Below are positions 54,643-63,205 of a stretch of 64,000 nt of DNA, one piece after another. Both the position numbers and the translations under genes were made by a program. This DNA comes from Rhodoplanes sp. Z2-YC6860. GTDB lineage: Bacteria; Pseudomonadota; Alphaproteobacteria; Rhizobiales; Xanthobacteraceae. The notes beneath the pieces are model-generated. The model was not told the DNA's origin, made no database searches, and worked only from the letters and a program-made list of their open reading frames with translations. Location: NCBI RefSeq assembly GCF_001579845.1, contig NZ_CP007440.1, positions 4,610,029-4,674,028 on the forward strand, in the 5' to 3' direction. The first letter of the stretch is position 1. The number at the start of each line of letters is the position of its first letter.

Positions 54643-55626
54643 GTGGCGACAGGCGGCCGAGCGCTCTATCTGTGTTGCCTCCTGATCGGCATGGCCGTCG
54701 CTCCAGGACCAGTGTCAGGACCGGCCTCGGCAGCCGACTACCCCAACCGCACGATCCGTCTCGTGATCGGGTTCACCGCCGGTGGTCCAACCGACATTCC
54801 TGCACGCTTCATCGCGGACCGGCTTTCGTCCCGCTTCGGTGTGCCGGTTGTTGTCGAGAACAAGCCGGGAGCTGGCGCGACGCTGGCGGTGGCCGAGGTT
54901 CTGAGCCGGCCGCGCGACGGATACGATCTGCTGGTCTGCAGCTACTTCGATCCGGTCAACACTCTGCTCTACCGCCGGAGCAAATATCAGATTTCCGATC
55001 TTCAGGGCATCAGCCTGATCACCAAGTACAGTTACGCGGTCGCTGTTTCCAACGCGGTGCCCGCCTCCAACATCCGCGAACTCATCGACTACGGCAAAGC
55101 CCACCCCAACGAGTTGAATTACGGCCTGCTCGGCGTCGCCTCGATGCAGAACATCCTCGCCAAGCAGTTGGAGAAGACGGAGGGGATGAAGATGACCGGC
55201 CTTCCGTTCAAAGGCTCCGCCGACTCGCTGCAGGAGCTGATTGCCGGCCGCGTCCACGTGGTGTTCGGCCCGCCGATTGCGGTTTTCCCTTTTTATGAAG
55301 CGAAACAGCTCAAGGTGCTCGCCGTCACCGGCGATGAGCGCCTGCCCTCCATGCCGACGGTTCCGACGCTGAAGGAAAGCGGCGTGCCGATCACGGCCTT
55401 TGGATGGCTGGGAATCTGCGGCAGTTCCGGCATTCCGGCGGACATCGTTGCGCAGCTCAACGAAGCTGTGCGCGGGATCGTCGACAGCCCCGAGTACCGG
55501 GACCTGGTGTTGAAATCCGGCTCCGTCCCCATCTCCTCCACGCCGCAGGAGTTCCAGGCGACGATTCAGAAATCGGCCGACGATGTGGCGCCGCTTGTGA
55601 AAGAGTTCGACATCCGGGTCGATTGA
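54643..55626 (+). CDS. Bug-type TTT periplasmic solute receptor
   Basis: A 327-residue Bug receptor with a signal peptide ending near PASAA, then DYPNRTIRLVIGFTAGGPTDI, ENKPGAGATLAVAEVLSR, RDGYDLLVCSYFDPVNTL, and the LPFKGSADSLQELIAGRVHV element. The usual HVPYRG is GLPFKG and several binding-pocket residues differ from the other Bug proteins in this window. The start is GTG 54643 with GAGG seven bases upstream. It lies directly after the TauD-family dioxygenase gene, suggesting joint expression. Confidence 0.87.
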   Translation: MATGGRALYLCCLLIGMAVAPGPVSGPASAADYPNRTIRLVIGFTAGGPTDIPARFIADRLSSRFGVPVVVENKPGAGATLAVAEVLSRPRDGYDLLVCSYFDPVNTLLYRRSKYQISDLQGISLITKYSYAVAVSNAVPASNIRELIDYGKAHPNELNYGLLGVASMQNILAKQLEKTEGMKMTGLPFKGSADSLQELIAGRVHVVFGPPIAVFPFYEAKQLKVLAVTGDERLPSMPTVPTLKESGVPITAFGWLGICGSSGIPADIVAQLNEAVRGIVDSPEYRDLVLKSGSVPISSTPQEFQATIQKSADDVAPLVKEFDIRVD

Positions 55627-55638
55627 GCCCGGCCGTCG

Positions 55639-55977
55639 TCAGCCGCCCGTGCCTGGATTTGGCGAGAAATACTTCTCAAACTTGTCCGGAGTATCCTCCC
55701 ACGCCTTGGCGTCCGGCGGAGCTTCCCTTTTCATCGCAATATTCGGCCACTGCTTCGCGTAGAGAGCATTGACGGCGAGCCACCGCTCCATCCCAGGATC
55801 CAATTCGGTCTTGATCGCGTCGAGCGGACACTCCGGCACGCAGACTCCGCAGCCGATACAGTCATCCGGGTTGATGACGAGCATGTTCTCGCCCTCGTGG
55901 AAGCAGTCGACCGGGCACACCTGAACGCAATCGGTGTATTTGCATTTAATGCAGCTCTCGTTGACGACGTGGATCAT
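55639..55977 (-). CDS. fdxA: 7Fe ferredoxin (FdxA type)
   Basis: A 112-residue ferredoxin of the Azotobacter FdI/7Fe type. The N-terminal cluster motif is [21 protein letters not shown], and the second is [16 protein letters not shown]; their spacing fits one 3Fe-4S and one 4Fe-4S cluster. The C-terminal extension ([20 protein letters not shown] and [25 protein letters not shown]) is typical of FdxA. ATG 55977 has GGAGGAG immediately upstream. A SoxR-type promoter lies about 90 bases before it, divergent from soxR, so it is the likely SoxR target. Confidence 0.92.
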   Translation of the reverse strand: MIHVVNESCIKCKYTDCVQVCPVDCFHEGENMLVINPDDCIGCGVCVPECPLDAIKTELDPGMERWLAVNALYAKQWPNIAMKREAPPDAKAWEDTPDKFEKYFSPNPGTGG

Positions 55978-56068
55978 CGCTCCTCCGCGTGGCCGGCGTG
56001 GCGGGACAACTTGCGCTTGGCGCCCAATGGCGTTCTCGGCGCGATGACTTGGACAGCCGATCAAGTGA

Positions 56069-56099
56069 GGCGTACAACCTCAAGTATGGTTGAGGTCAA
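56069..56099 (-). promoter_or_regulatory. SoxR-type promoter with SoxR box driving the ferredoxin gene
   Basis: The near-perfect palindrome ACCTCAAG-TATG-GTTGAGGT (56077-56096) matches the SoxR box consensus. On the minus strand TTGACC (56099-56094) and TACGCC (56074-56069) flank it with a 19-base spacer, the overlong spacing that MerR-family activators such as SoxR correct by twisting DNA. The soxR start codon lies 12 bases past the box on the other side, so SoxR may repress itself. Confidence 0.88.
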
Positions 56100-56107
56100 G
56101 CGGATTG

Positions 56108-56569
56108 ATGCGCACGGTGACGAACGGAAAACCTGATCTGGGACTGAGCGTCGGAGAGACCGCAAGGCGAAGCGGTGTCGCCGTCTCGACTCTCCACTTC
56201 TACGAATCCAAGGGGCTGATCCGCAGCACGCGGACGGGTGGCAACCAGCGCCGCTACCCGCGCAGCATATTGCGCCGTATCGCCACCATCCGGGTGGCGC
56301 AGAAAGCCGGGATTCCGCTGGCCACGATCCAGGAGGCGCTTGCGTCGCTTCCCAAGGGGCGCACGCCCACCGGCGACGATTGGCGCAAGCTGTCGACACG
56401 ATGGCGAGCAGAGCTCGACAGCCGCATTCAGCGACTGATCCAGCTGCGCGATCGGCTCAATGACTGCATCGGATGCGGATGCTTGTCGGTCACGACCTGT
56501 CCGCTGCGGAATCCGGAGGATGCGCTCGGACGGAAGGGCTCAGGCCCGCGGTTGCTGGAGCAGGAATGA
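56108..56569 (+). CDS. soxR: Redox-sensing transcriptional activator SoxR
   Basis: A 153-residue MerR-family regulator. The N-terminal winged helix ([26 protein letters not shown], then [30 protein letters not shown]) is followed by a dimerisation helix and the SoxR 2Fe-2S motif [17 protein letters not shown] near residue 122 (CxxCxCxxxxxC). SoxR is activated by oxidation of its cluster by redox-cycling compounds. ATG 56108 is used; a TTG at 56090 would extend the protein by six residues and overlaps the SoxR box. It is divergent from the ferredoxin gene. Confidence 0.95.
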   Translation: MRTVTNGKPDLGLSVGETARRSGVAVSTLHFYESKGLIRSTRTGGNQRRYPRSILRRIATIRVAQKAGIPLATIQEALASLPKGRTPTGDDWRKLSTRWRAELDSRIQRLIQLRDRLNDCIGCGCLSVTTCPLRNPEDALGRKGSGPRLLEQE

Positions 56570-56909
56570 GAGGGATACTCGACAAAGCTGGCTGCCGCTG
56601 CGCGAAGCGCTGAAACAGATCGAACGGCCCAGATCTGGTCCGCCCAGGCCCCGATCAACCCCTGCGCCATCAGCTCCCAGCGGCAAGGCTCCGGTGTGCA
56701 CTGAGTGGTATATGGTGGCGGCAAGGCGCAGCCACCAAAATGGGCGGCTTGCCGAGCAAATGAACCAGTGCCGGGGCACCACCGAAGCTCTATCTGGCCG
56801 CAGCCGAACCGGGTTTCACGTCGCGATCACGTCCTTTGAGCCACGTTGAAAATCTGTCGTTTACCGTGCAGAGGACGGCTGTCCCGTCCACCGCCGGAAC
56901 CTTCACAAT
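56570..56909. other. Intergenic region between soxR and topA
   Basis: About 340 bases after soxR. A short stretch (56579-56620) can be read as WLPLREALKQIE-like sequence, which may be a remnant, but no intact gene, tRNA or structured element is supported. Confidence 0.4.
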
Positions 56910-56938
56910 TTGACAGGGGCCGCTGAGTTACCCATGTT
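56910..56938 (+). promoter_or_regulatory. Candidate topA promoter
   Basis: A perfect -35 hexamer TTGACA (56910-56915) is followed after 17 bases by CATGTT (56933-56938), a weak -10. This would start transcription about 65 bases before the topA ATG. Support rests on the -35 and position only. Confidence 0.4.
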
Positions 56939-57008
56939 CCGGCAGAGTCGGGCAACCCGAATATATCGGAATCCAGACGAAGAAATTCACTCAACCCATT
57001 GGTAATCA

Positions 57009-59756
57009 ATGAAAGTTGTCGTTGTTGAATCGCCTGCCAAGGCCAAGACGATCAACAAGTACCTGGGCCCGGGCTACGAGGTCCTGGCCTCGTTCGGCCA
57101 TGTTCGTGACCTTCCGGCCAAGGATGGTTCCGTCGATCCCGAGCAGGATTTCCGCATGCTCTGGGAGGTCGACGACAAGTCGAACAAGCGGCTCAATGAC
57201 ATCGCCAAGGCGGTCAAAGGCGCTGAGAAGCTGATCCTCGCCACCGACCCGGATCGCGAGGGTGAGGCGATCTCCTGGCACGTGCTCGAGGTGCTGAAAC
57301 AGAAGCATGCGCTGAAGTCGCAGCCGGTCGAGCGCGTGGTGTTCAACGCCATCACCAAGCAGGCGGTGGCGGACGCCATGAAGAACCCGCGCCAGATCGA
57401 CGCGGCGCTGGTCGATGCGTATCTCGCACGCCGCGCCCTCGATTACCTCGTGGGTTTCACCCTTTCGCCGGTGCTGTGGCGGAAGCTTCCGGGCGCCCGT
57501 TCGGCCGGCCGGGTGCAGTCGGTCGCGCTCAAGCTCGTCTCGGACCGTGAGCTCGAGATCGAGCGGTTCGTCGCTCGCGAATACTGGTCGCTGGTCGCGA
57601 AGCTCGCGACGCCGCGCAACGAAACCTTCGAGGCGCGCCTCGTCGGCGCCGACGGCAAGAAGATCCAGCGGCTCGATATCGGCTCCGGCCAGGAGGCTGA
57701 GGATTTCAAGAAGGCGCTGGAGACCGCGGCGTTCACGGTGCAGTCGGTCGAGGCCAAGCCCGCCCGGCGCAACCCCTACCCGCCTTTCATGACCTCGACC
57801 CTGCAGCAGGAGGCGAGCCGCAAGTTCGGCTTCGCGCCGGCGCACACCATGCGGCTGGCGCAGCGGCTCTACGAGGGCATCGACATCGGCGGCGAGACCA
57901 CGGGTCTCATCACCTATATGCGTACCGACGGCGTCGACATCGCGCCGGAGGCGATCGCCTCGGCACGCAGCGTGATCGGGAAAGACTACGGCCCGCGCTA
58001 TGTGCCGTCCTCGCCGCGCCAGTACGTCACGAAGTCGAAGAACGCGCAGGAGGCCCACGAGGCGATCCGCCCGACCGATCTCACCCGGCGTCCCGCCGAC
58101 GTGCGGAAGCTTTTGGAGCCGGACCAGGCCAAGCTCTACGAGTTGATCTGGCTGCGCACCATCGCGAGCCAGATGGAATCTGCCGAGCTCGAGCGCACCA
58201 CGGTCGACATCATCGCCAAGGTCGCGGCGCGCCTGCTGGAGCTGCGCGCCACCGGCACCGTGGTGAAGTTCGATGGCTTCCTCACGCTCTACAACGAGGA
58301 TCAGGACGACAAGTCCGACGAGGAAGACGCAAACCGTCTGCCGGCGATGAGCACCGGCGAGGCGCTGCAGAAGCGCGAGATCCTGGCGAGCCAGCACTTC
58401 ACCGAGCCGCCGCCGCGCTATTCGGAAGCCTCGCTCGTCAAGCGCATGGAAGAGCTCGGCATCGGCCGGCCTTCGACCTACGCATCGATCCTGCAGGTGC
58501 TGAAGGACCGCGGCTATGTACGGCTCGACAAGAAGCGGCTCATTCCGGAAGACAAAGGCCGGGTGCTGACCGCGTTCCTGGAGAACTTCTTCCAGAAGTA
58601 CGTGGAATACGATTTCACCGCCAATCTCGAAGAGCAGCTCGACCTGATCTCCAACAACGAGCTGCCCTACAAGGACGTGCTCCGCGACTTCTGGCGCGAC
58701 TTCATGGTCGCGATCAGCAGCATCAAAGATCTGCGCGTCGCGCAAGTGATCGACGCGCTCGACGAGGTGCTGGCCCCTCACCTGTTTCCGCCCAAGCCCG
58801 ACGGCACCGACCCGCGCCAGTGCCCGAACTGCGGCACCGGCAAGATCGGGCTCAAGCTCGGCCGGTTCGGCGGCTTCATCGGCTGCTCGAACTATCCGGA
58901 GTGCAAGTACACAAGGCAGCTCACGGCAGGTCCCGATGGCGCCGGCGGCGGCATGCGCAAGCTCGGCGAGGATCCGGAGACCAAGCTCGAAGTCACCGTG
59001 CGCTCCGGCCGTTTCGGCAGCTATCTGCAATTGGGCGAGGCCACCAAGGACGAAGACGGCACGGCGGTGAAACCCAAACGGGCGAGCCTGCCCAAGGGTG
59101 TGTCGCCGGACGAGATCGATCTCGAGCGCGCCCTGAAGCTTCTCGCGCTGCCTCGTGTGGTCGGCAAGCATCCGGACGACGGCGAGGACATCATCGCCGG
59201 CGTGGGGCGCTTCGGGCCTTACGTCAAGCATGGCAAGACCTACGCCAACATCGGCGCGGACGAGGACATTCTGAACATCGGCCTCAACCGTGCCGTGACG
59301 CTGATCGAAGAGAAGAAGGCCAATCCGGGCAAGGGCCGGCGCGGCGCCGACCCTGGCAAGCAGCTCGGCGAGCATCCGCAGAAGGGCGGCATGATCGTCG
59401 CCAAGAACGGCCGCTACGGGCCTTACGTGAGCCACGACGGCGTCAACGCCAACCTGCCGAACGACAAGACGCCGGAGACCATCACGCTCGACGAGGCGGC
59501 GGCGTTAATCGACGCCCGCCCCCCGAAGAGCGGCGGGTCGAGCGCGCGGCGGAAGCGTCCGGCCCGTGGCGCGGCAACGGCCACCAAGGCGGCGGCGCCA
59601 AAGGCTGCTCCCAAGGCCAAGGCCGCACCGAAGACGACAGTCAAGGCGGAGCCCAAGGTAGCAGCGAAGCCGAAGAAGGCTGCTGCCGCCAGCACCGCCA
59701 AGGCGCCGAGCAAGTCCAAGAAGGCGAAGACTCCGAAAGCGGAGGCCGCTGAATAA
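57009..59756 (+). CDS. topA: DNA topoisomerase I (omega protein)
   Basis: A 915-residue type IA topoisomerase that relaxes negative supercoils. The Toprim domain is at the N-terminus (VVVESPAKAKTINKYLG, ATDPDREGEAISWH). The active-site tyrosine is Tyr303 in ITYMRTDG, and RPSTYASILQVLKDRGYV follows. The C-terminus carries one CPNC-type zinc ribbon (CPNCGTGKIGLKLGRFGGFI, then GCSNYPEC), several topo_C_Rpt modules (GRFGSYLQLG, GRFGPYVKHG, GRYGPYVSHDG), and a tail of about 85 residues rich in Ala and Lys for DNA binding. ATG 57009 starts the conserved MKVVVVESPAK. rnr lies after tandem hairpins downstream. Confidence 0.97.
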   Translation: MKVVVVESPAKAKTINKYLGPGYEVLASFGHVRDLPAKDGSVDPEQDFRMLWEVDDKSNKRLNDIAKAVKGAEKLILATDPDREGEAISWHVLEVLKQKHALKSQPVERVVFNAITKQAVADAMKNPRQIDAALVDAYLARRALDYLVGFTLSPVLWRKLPGARSAGRVQSVALKLVSDRELEIERFVAREYWSLVAKLATPRNETFEARLVGADGKKIQRLDIGSGQEAEDFKKALETAAFTVQSVEAKPARRNPYPPFMTSTLQQEASRKFGFAPAHTMRLAQRLYEGIDIGGETTGLITYMRTDGVDIAPEAIASARSVIGKDYGPRYVPSSPRQYVTKSKNAQEAHEAIRPTDLTRRPADVRKLLEPDQAKLYELIWLRTIASQMESAELERTTVDIIAKVAARLLELRATGTVVKFDGFLTLYNEDQDDKSDEEDANRLPAMSTGEALQKREILASQHFTEPPPRYSEASLVKRMEELGIGRPSTYASILQVLKDRGYVRLDKKRLIPEDKGRVLTAFLENFFQKYVEYDFTANLEEQLDLISNNELPYKDVLRDFWRDFMVAISSIKDLRVAQVIDALDEVLAPHLFPPKPDGTDPRQCPNCGTGKIGLKLGRFGGFIGCSNYPECKYTRQLTAGPDGAGGGMRKLGEDPETKLEVTVRSGRFGSYLQLGEATKDEDGTAVKPKRASLPKGVSPDEIDLERALKLLALPRVVGKHPDDGEDIIAGVGRFGPYVKHGKTYANIGADEDILNIGLNRAVTLIEEKKANPGKGRRGADPGKQLGEHPQKGGMIVAKNGRYGPYVSHDGVNANLPNDKTPETITLDEAAALIDARPPKSGGSSARRKRPARGAATATKAAAPKAAPKAKAAPKTTVKAEPKVAAKPKKAAAASTAKAPSKSKKAKTPKAEAAE

Positions 59757-59762
59757 GATTCC

Positions 59763-59799
59763 GGAACCGGGCGTGCTGGAAATTCGGCCGCCCGGTTCC
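59763..59799 (+). other. 11-base perfect hairpin after topA
   Basis: GGAACCGGGCG (59763-59773) pairs exactly with CGCCCGGTTCC (59789-59799) around a 15-base loop, six bases after the topA stop. It has no U tract, so it may act as an mRNA 3' stabiliser or processing site before the terminator that follows. Confidence 0.6.
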
Positions 59800-59809
59800 T
59801 ACATTGAAG

Positions 59810-59843
59810 ACACCGGAGCGTGCTTTACTCGCCCGGTGTTTTG
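59810..59843 (+). terminator. Rho-independent terminator between topA and rnr
   Basis: ACACCGG-A-GCG (59810-59820) pairs with CGCCCGGTGT (59830-59839), with a single bulged A, and is followed by TTTTG. It is the second of two hairpins after topA, and ends 20 bases before the rnr start. Confidence 0.65.
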
Positions 59844-59862
59844 AAACTCAGGCTATTTTTCA

Positions 59863-62151
59863 TTGGTACGAAATCCACCCAAACACATCCCCTTCCCCAG
59901 CAAGGACCAGGTCCTTGCCTTCATCAACGAACATCACGGCAAGGCCGGCATCCGGGAGATCGCCCGGGCCTTCAACCTCAAGAATGACCGCCGCGCCGAG
60001 TTGAAGCGCCTGCTGCGCGAGCTCGAAGACGGCGGCCGGGTCGAAGCCCGCAGAAAGAAGCTGCACAAGGCGGGCACGCTGCCCGACGTGACGCTCGCCG
60101 ACATCACCGGCCGTGACCGCGACGGCGAACTGCTCGCCACCCCCACCGAATGGGACGTGGACGAGCACGGTCCGGTCCCGAAGATCCGCATCGTCACGCC
60201 GCGGAAGGCGCGGCCTCATGAGGTCGCCGGCGTCGGCGACCGGGCACTGCTTCGTGTCCATGAAGCGCGCCAAGAAGACGGCAGCCGGGACGTCGCCTAC
60301 AACGGCCGCGTCATCAAGATCATCGACAAGGCCAAGACCCGCGCGCTTGGCATCTTCCGTGCGCTGCCGGGCGGCGGCGGCCGGCTCGTGCCGGTCGACA
60401 AAAAGCAGCTTGGCAAGGAGCTGTCGATCCCGAGCGGCGCGACGAAAGACGCCCAGGACGGCGACCTGATCGCGGTGAGCGTCCAGGTGCAGCGCTTCGG
60501 CCTGCCCGTGGCGCGCGTCGAGGAGCGGCTCGGCTCGCTCAAGACCGAGCGCGCCGTAAGCATCATCGCGATCCACGCCCACGACATCCCCCACGTGTTT
60601 CCGGTCGCGGTCGAAGCCGAGGCCCATGCGGCAAAACCCGCAACGCTTGAAGGCCGTGAGGATTGGCGGAAGCTCGCGCTCGTCACCATCGATCCGGTCG
60701 ATGCGAAAGATCACGACGATGCGGTCCACGCCGGGCCAGATCCCGACCCGGACAATCCGGGCGGGCATATCCTCACGGTCGCGATCGCCGACGTCGCGCA
60801 CTACGTGCGGCCGGGCTCGGCGCTTGATCGCGAAGCGGTCAAACGCGGCAACTCGGTCTATTTCCCGGACCGCGTGGTGCCGATGCTGCCGGAGCGCATT
60901 TCCAACGATCTCTGCTCGCTGCGCCCGCGCGAAGATCGCGCCGCGCTTGCGGTGCGGATGATCATCGGCCCCGACGGCCGCAAGCGCTCGCACACGTTCC
61001 ATCGGGTGCTGATGCGCTCGGCCGCCAAGCTCAATTACGAGCAGGCGCAGATGGCGATCGGCGGCCGTACCGACGACGACACCGGACCGCTTCTCGAGAA
61101 CGTGCTGAAGCCGCTGTACGCCGCTTACGAAGCGTTGAAACGCGCGAGAGACGCCCGCGGTCCGCTCGACCTCGACCTGCCCGAACGGAAAATCCTGCTC
61201 AAGGCCGACGGCACCGTCGACCGTGTCGTCGTGCCCGAGCGGCTGGAGTCGCACCGGCTGATCGAGGAGTTCATGATCCTCGCCAACGTCGCGGCGGCCG
61301 AGACGCTGGAAAAGGCGCGCGTACCGCTGATCTACCGGGCGCACGACGAGCCCTCGCTGGAGAAAACCGAAGCGCTGCGCAAATTCCTCGAGACGCTACA
61401 CATCTCGCTGCCCAAGGGCGGCGTGCTTCGCTCCGAGCAGTTCAACCGCATCCTCGGCCAAACCAAGGGCCAGGACGTCGACGCGCTGGTTAACGAGGTG
61501 GTGCTGCGCTCACAGGCCCAGGCCGAATATTCCGCCGATAACATCGGCCATTTCGGCCTGAACCTTCGCCGCTACGCGCACTTCACCTCGCCGATCCGGC
61601 GCTATGCCGACCTTGTGGTGCATCGTGGGCTGATCCGGGCGGGACGCTTCGGCTCGGACGATCTCCCCGAGAGCCAGGATCACGCGGCGCTGGCCGAAGT
61701 GGCGGCGCAGATTTCCGCCTCCGAGCGGCGCGCCATGAAGGCCGAGCGCGAGACCAAAGACCGGCTGATCGCACATTTCCTCTCCGACAAGATCGGCGCC
61801 ACGTTCGAAGGCCGCATCTCGGGCGTCACCCGCGCCGGTATCTTCATCAAGCTCGACCACACTGGCGCCGACGGCTTCGTACCGGCTCGCACCATCGGCA
61901 ACGAGTACTTCCGCTACGAGGAAGACATGCACGCCATGGTCGGCAACTCGACGGGCGAAACCTACCGGCTCGGTGATCGCGTCACGGTGAAGCTCGTCGA
62001 GGCTGCGCCGGTCGCGGGCGCGCTGCGTTTCGAGCTCCTGTCGGAAGGCAAGATTGTCGGGCGCGCGCAACAGCGGCCGTCGCAGCGCCGCTCCGCAAAA
62101 TCGCGGCCTGAACGCGGCCCCAAAAAGCGCTATGGTCCGCGTCGCAAATGA
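59863..62151 (+). CDS. rnr: Ribonuclease R
   Basis: A 762-residue 3'-5' exoribonuclease that degrades structured RNA. An N-terminal winged-helix segment (LAFINEHHGKAGIREIARAFNLKN) is followed by cold-shock domains, then the RNB catalytic domain with the Asp cluster DPVDAKDHDDAVHA (around residue 285) and the RPGSALDREAVKRGNSVYFPDRVVPMLP region, then HFTSPIRRYADLVVHRGL, and a C-terminal S1 domain (FEGRISGVTRAGIFIKLDHTG). A basic tail ends it. The start is TTG 59863, the only candidate after an upstream in-frame stop; its Shine-Dalgarno is weak. It overlaps the Nudix gene by four bases. Confidence 0.95.
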   Translation: MVRNPPKHIPFPSKDQVLAFINEHHGKAGIREIARAFNLKNDRRAELKRLLRELEDGGRVEARRKKLHKAGTLPDVTLADITGRDRDGELLATPTEWDVDEHGPVPKIRIVTPRKARPHEVAGVGDRALLRVHEARQEDGSRDVAYNGRVIKIIDKAKTRALGIFRALPGGGGRLVPVDKKQLGKELSIPSGATKDAQDGDLIAVSVQVQRFGLPVARVEERLGSLKTERAVSIIAIHAHDIPHVFPVAVEAEAHAAKPATLEGREDWRKLALVTIDPVDAKDHDDAVHAGPDPDPDNPGGHILTVAIADVAHYVRPGSALDREAVKRGNSVYFPDRVVPMLPERISNDLCSLRPREDRAALAVRMIIGPDGRKRSHTFHRVLMRSAAKLNYEQAQMAIGGRTDDDTGPLLENVLKPLYAAYEALKRARDARGPLDLDLPERKILLKADGTVDRVVVPERLESHRLIEEFMILANVAAAETLEKARVPLIYRAHDEPSLEKTEALRKFLETLHISLPKGGVLRSEQFNRILGQTKGQDVDALVNEVVLRSQAQAEYSADNIGHFGLNLRRYAHFTSPIRRYADLVVHRGLIRAGRFGSDDLPESQDHAALAEVAAQISASERRAMKAERETKDRLIAHFLSDKIGATFEGRISGVTRAGIFIKLDHTGADGFVPARTIGNEYFRYEEDMHAMVGNSTGETYRLGDRVTVKLVEAAPVAGALRFELLSEGKIVGRAQQRPSQRRSAKSRPERGPKKRYGPRRK

Positions 62152-62879
62152 CCGATCTCCTGCAACGCTTCACCACCGACGCCCAGCCCGGCCATCCCAA
62201 CCGGCCGCCGAGGGACGCCGCGACGCTCATTCTGCTCGACCGCAGCGGGCCGCAGCCGTTGGTGCTGATGGGCAAGCGGCGCCACGACCTTGTCTTCATG
62301 CCCGGCAAGTTCGTGTTCCCGGGCGGCCGCGTCGATCCCGCCGACCGCAAGATGACAGCCGGCGCGCCGCTCGATCCGCGCGCCGAGCAGAAGCTGATGC
62401 AGCACGTAAAGCGCCCGAGCGCTGGCAAGGCCCAGGCGCTGGCGCTGGCTGCGATCCGCGAAACTTTCGAGGAGACCGGGCTGTTTTTGGGCGAAAAGCG
62501 CGACAGCGCGCCCAAGGCGCCGCCCGGGCCGTGGCAGGCCTTCGCCGAGGCCAACATCTATCCGGACCTCTCGACCGTGCATTTCATCGCCCGCGCTATC
62601 ACGCCCCCTCGCCGGTCGCGGCGCTACGACACCCGTTTCTTCACGGCCGACGTCTCCGCCATCGCCCACAAGATCGAGGGCAAGGTCGGGCCGGATTCGG
62701 AGCTGGTGGAACTGGTCTGGCTGCCGCTCGATGGCATCAAGGAGCGGATTGAGCTCCTGGCCATCACCGAGATTGTGCTGCTCGACCTCGACAAGCAGCT
62801 CAAGGAAGGCTTCAGCCACGACCTCCCGGTGCCGTTCTATCGGGTCAAGGGCAAGACGCGGGTGCGGGAATTCCTTTGA
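62148..62879 (+). CDS. Nudix hydrolase (NUDT19-like)
   Basis: A 243-residue Nudix-fold hydrolase. It begins with the strand AATLILLDRSGPQPLVLMGKR, followed by KFVFPGGRVDPAD, a long insertion, and the Nudix helix ALALAAIRETFEETGLFLG. The core REx2EExG is intact, but the usual Glu eight residues before the Arg is Gln. The insertion between the Gly-Gly-Arg loop and the helix resembles NUDT19/CoA-diphosphohydrolase-like enzymes. ATG 62148 overlaps the rnr stop codon (ATGA), so it is translationally coupled to rnr. Substrate unknown; a nucleoside diphosphate derivative is likely. Confidence 0.85.
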   Translation: MTDLLQRFTTDAQPGHPNRPPRDAATLILLDRSGPQPLVLMGKRRHDLVFMPGKFVFPGGRVDPADRKMTAGAPLDPRAEQKLMQHVKRPSAGKAQALALAAIRETFEETGLFLGEKRDSAPKAPPGPWQAFAEANIYPDLSTVHFIARAITPPRRSRRYDTRFFTADVSAIAHKIEGKVGPDSELVELVWLPLDGIKERIELLAITEIVLLDLDKQLKEGFSHDLPVPFYRVKGKTRVREFL

Positions 62880-62924
62880 GAATCCGCGGGGTTCCGGGCT
62901 TTCCCGACACTCCTTTGGGATTCC

Positions 62925-62952
62925 TTGACTTTCGCGGTCCGGTGGCTAGTTT
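62925..62952 (+). promoter_or_regulatory. Candidate rpmG promoter
   Basis: TTGACT (62925-62930) is followed after 16 bases by TAGTTT (62947-62952), about 33 bases before the rpmG ATG. Both hexamers are imperfect but well placed. Confidence 0.5.
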
Positions 62953-62985
62953 CCGGGCCAAATCCATTCGATTTCGAGGACCGTC

Positions 62986-63153
62986 ATGGCCAAGGCCGTC
63001 AGCACCAAGATCAAGCTCGTCTCCAGCGCGGACACCGGCTTCTACTACGTCACCAAGAAGAACTCGCGCACGATGACCGAGAAGCTCAAGATGAAGAAGT
63101 ACGACCCGATCGCGAAGAAGCACGTCGAATTCGTCGAGGGCAAGATCAAGTAA
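62986..63153 (+). CDS. rpmG: 50S ribosomal protein L33
   Basis: A 55-residue basic ribosomal protein, [20 protein letters not shown] followed by [20 protein letters not shown] and [15 protein letters not shown]. The T-G-x-x-Y-x-T-x-K-N-x-R pattern is the L33 signature. Zn-binding cysteines are absent, as in the Cys-minus form. GAGG lies seven bases before ATG 62986, with a promoter upstream and a terminator downstream, so it is a single-gene transcript. Confidence 0.97.
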   Translation: MAKAVSTKIKLVSSADTGFYYVTKKNSRTMTEKLKMKKYDPIAKKHVEFVEGKIK

Positions 63154-63183
63154 ACCGGCGATCGATACCGCCATAAATATAAA

Positions 63184-63205
63184 GGGCGCCTCGCGGCGCC
63201 CTTTT
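63184..63205 (+). terminator. Rho-independent terminator of rpmG
   Basis: GGGCGCC (63184-63190) pairs exactly with GGCGCCC (63195-63201) around TCGC and is followed by TTTTC. Confidence 0.92.

Noticed and set aside
56460-56849. Open frame overlapping the end of soxR and continuing into the gap
   Set aside because: It starts inside soxR in another frame; beyond soxR only one short stretch looks protein-like, insufficient for a gene call.
57006-59435. An 809-codon open frame antisense to topA
   Set aside because: It mirrors the high-GC topA codons, has no ribosome-binding site or recognisable domain and is rich in Arg, His and Ala; topA motifs on the plus strand are complete.
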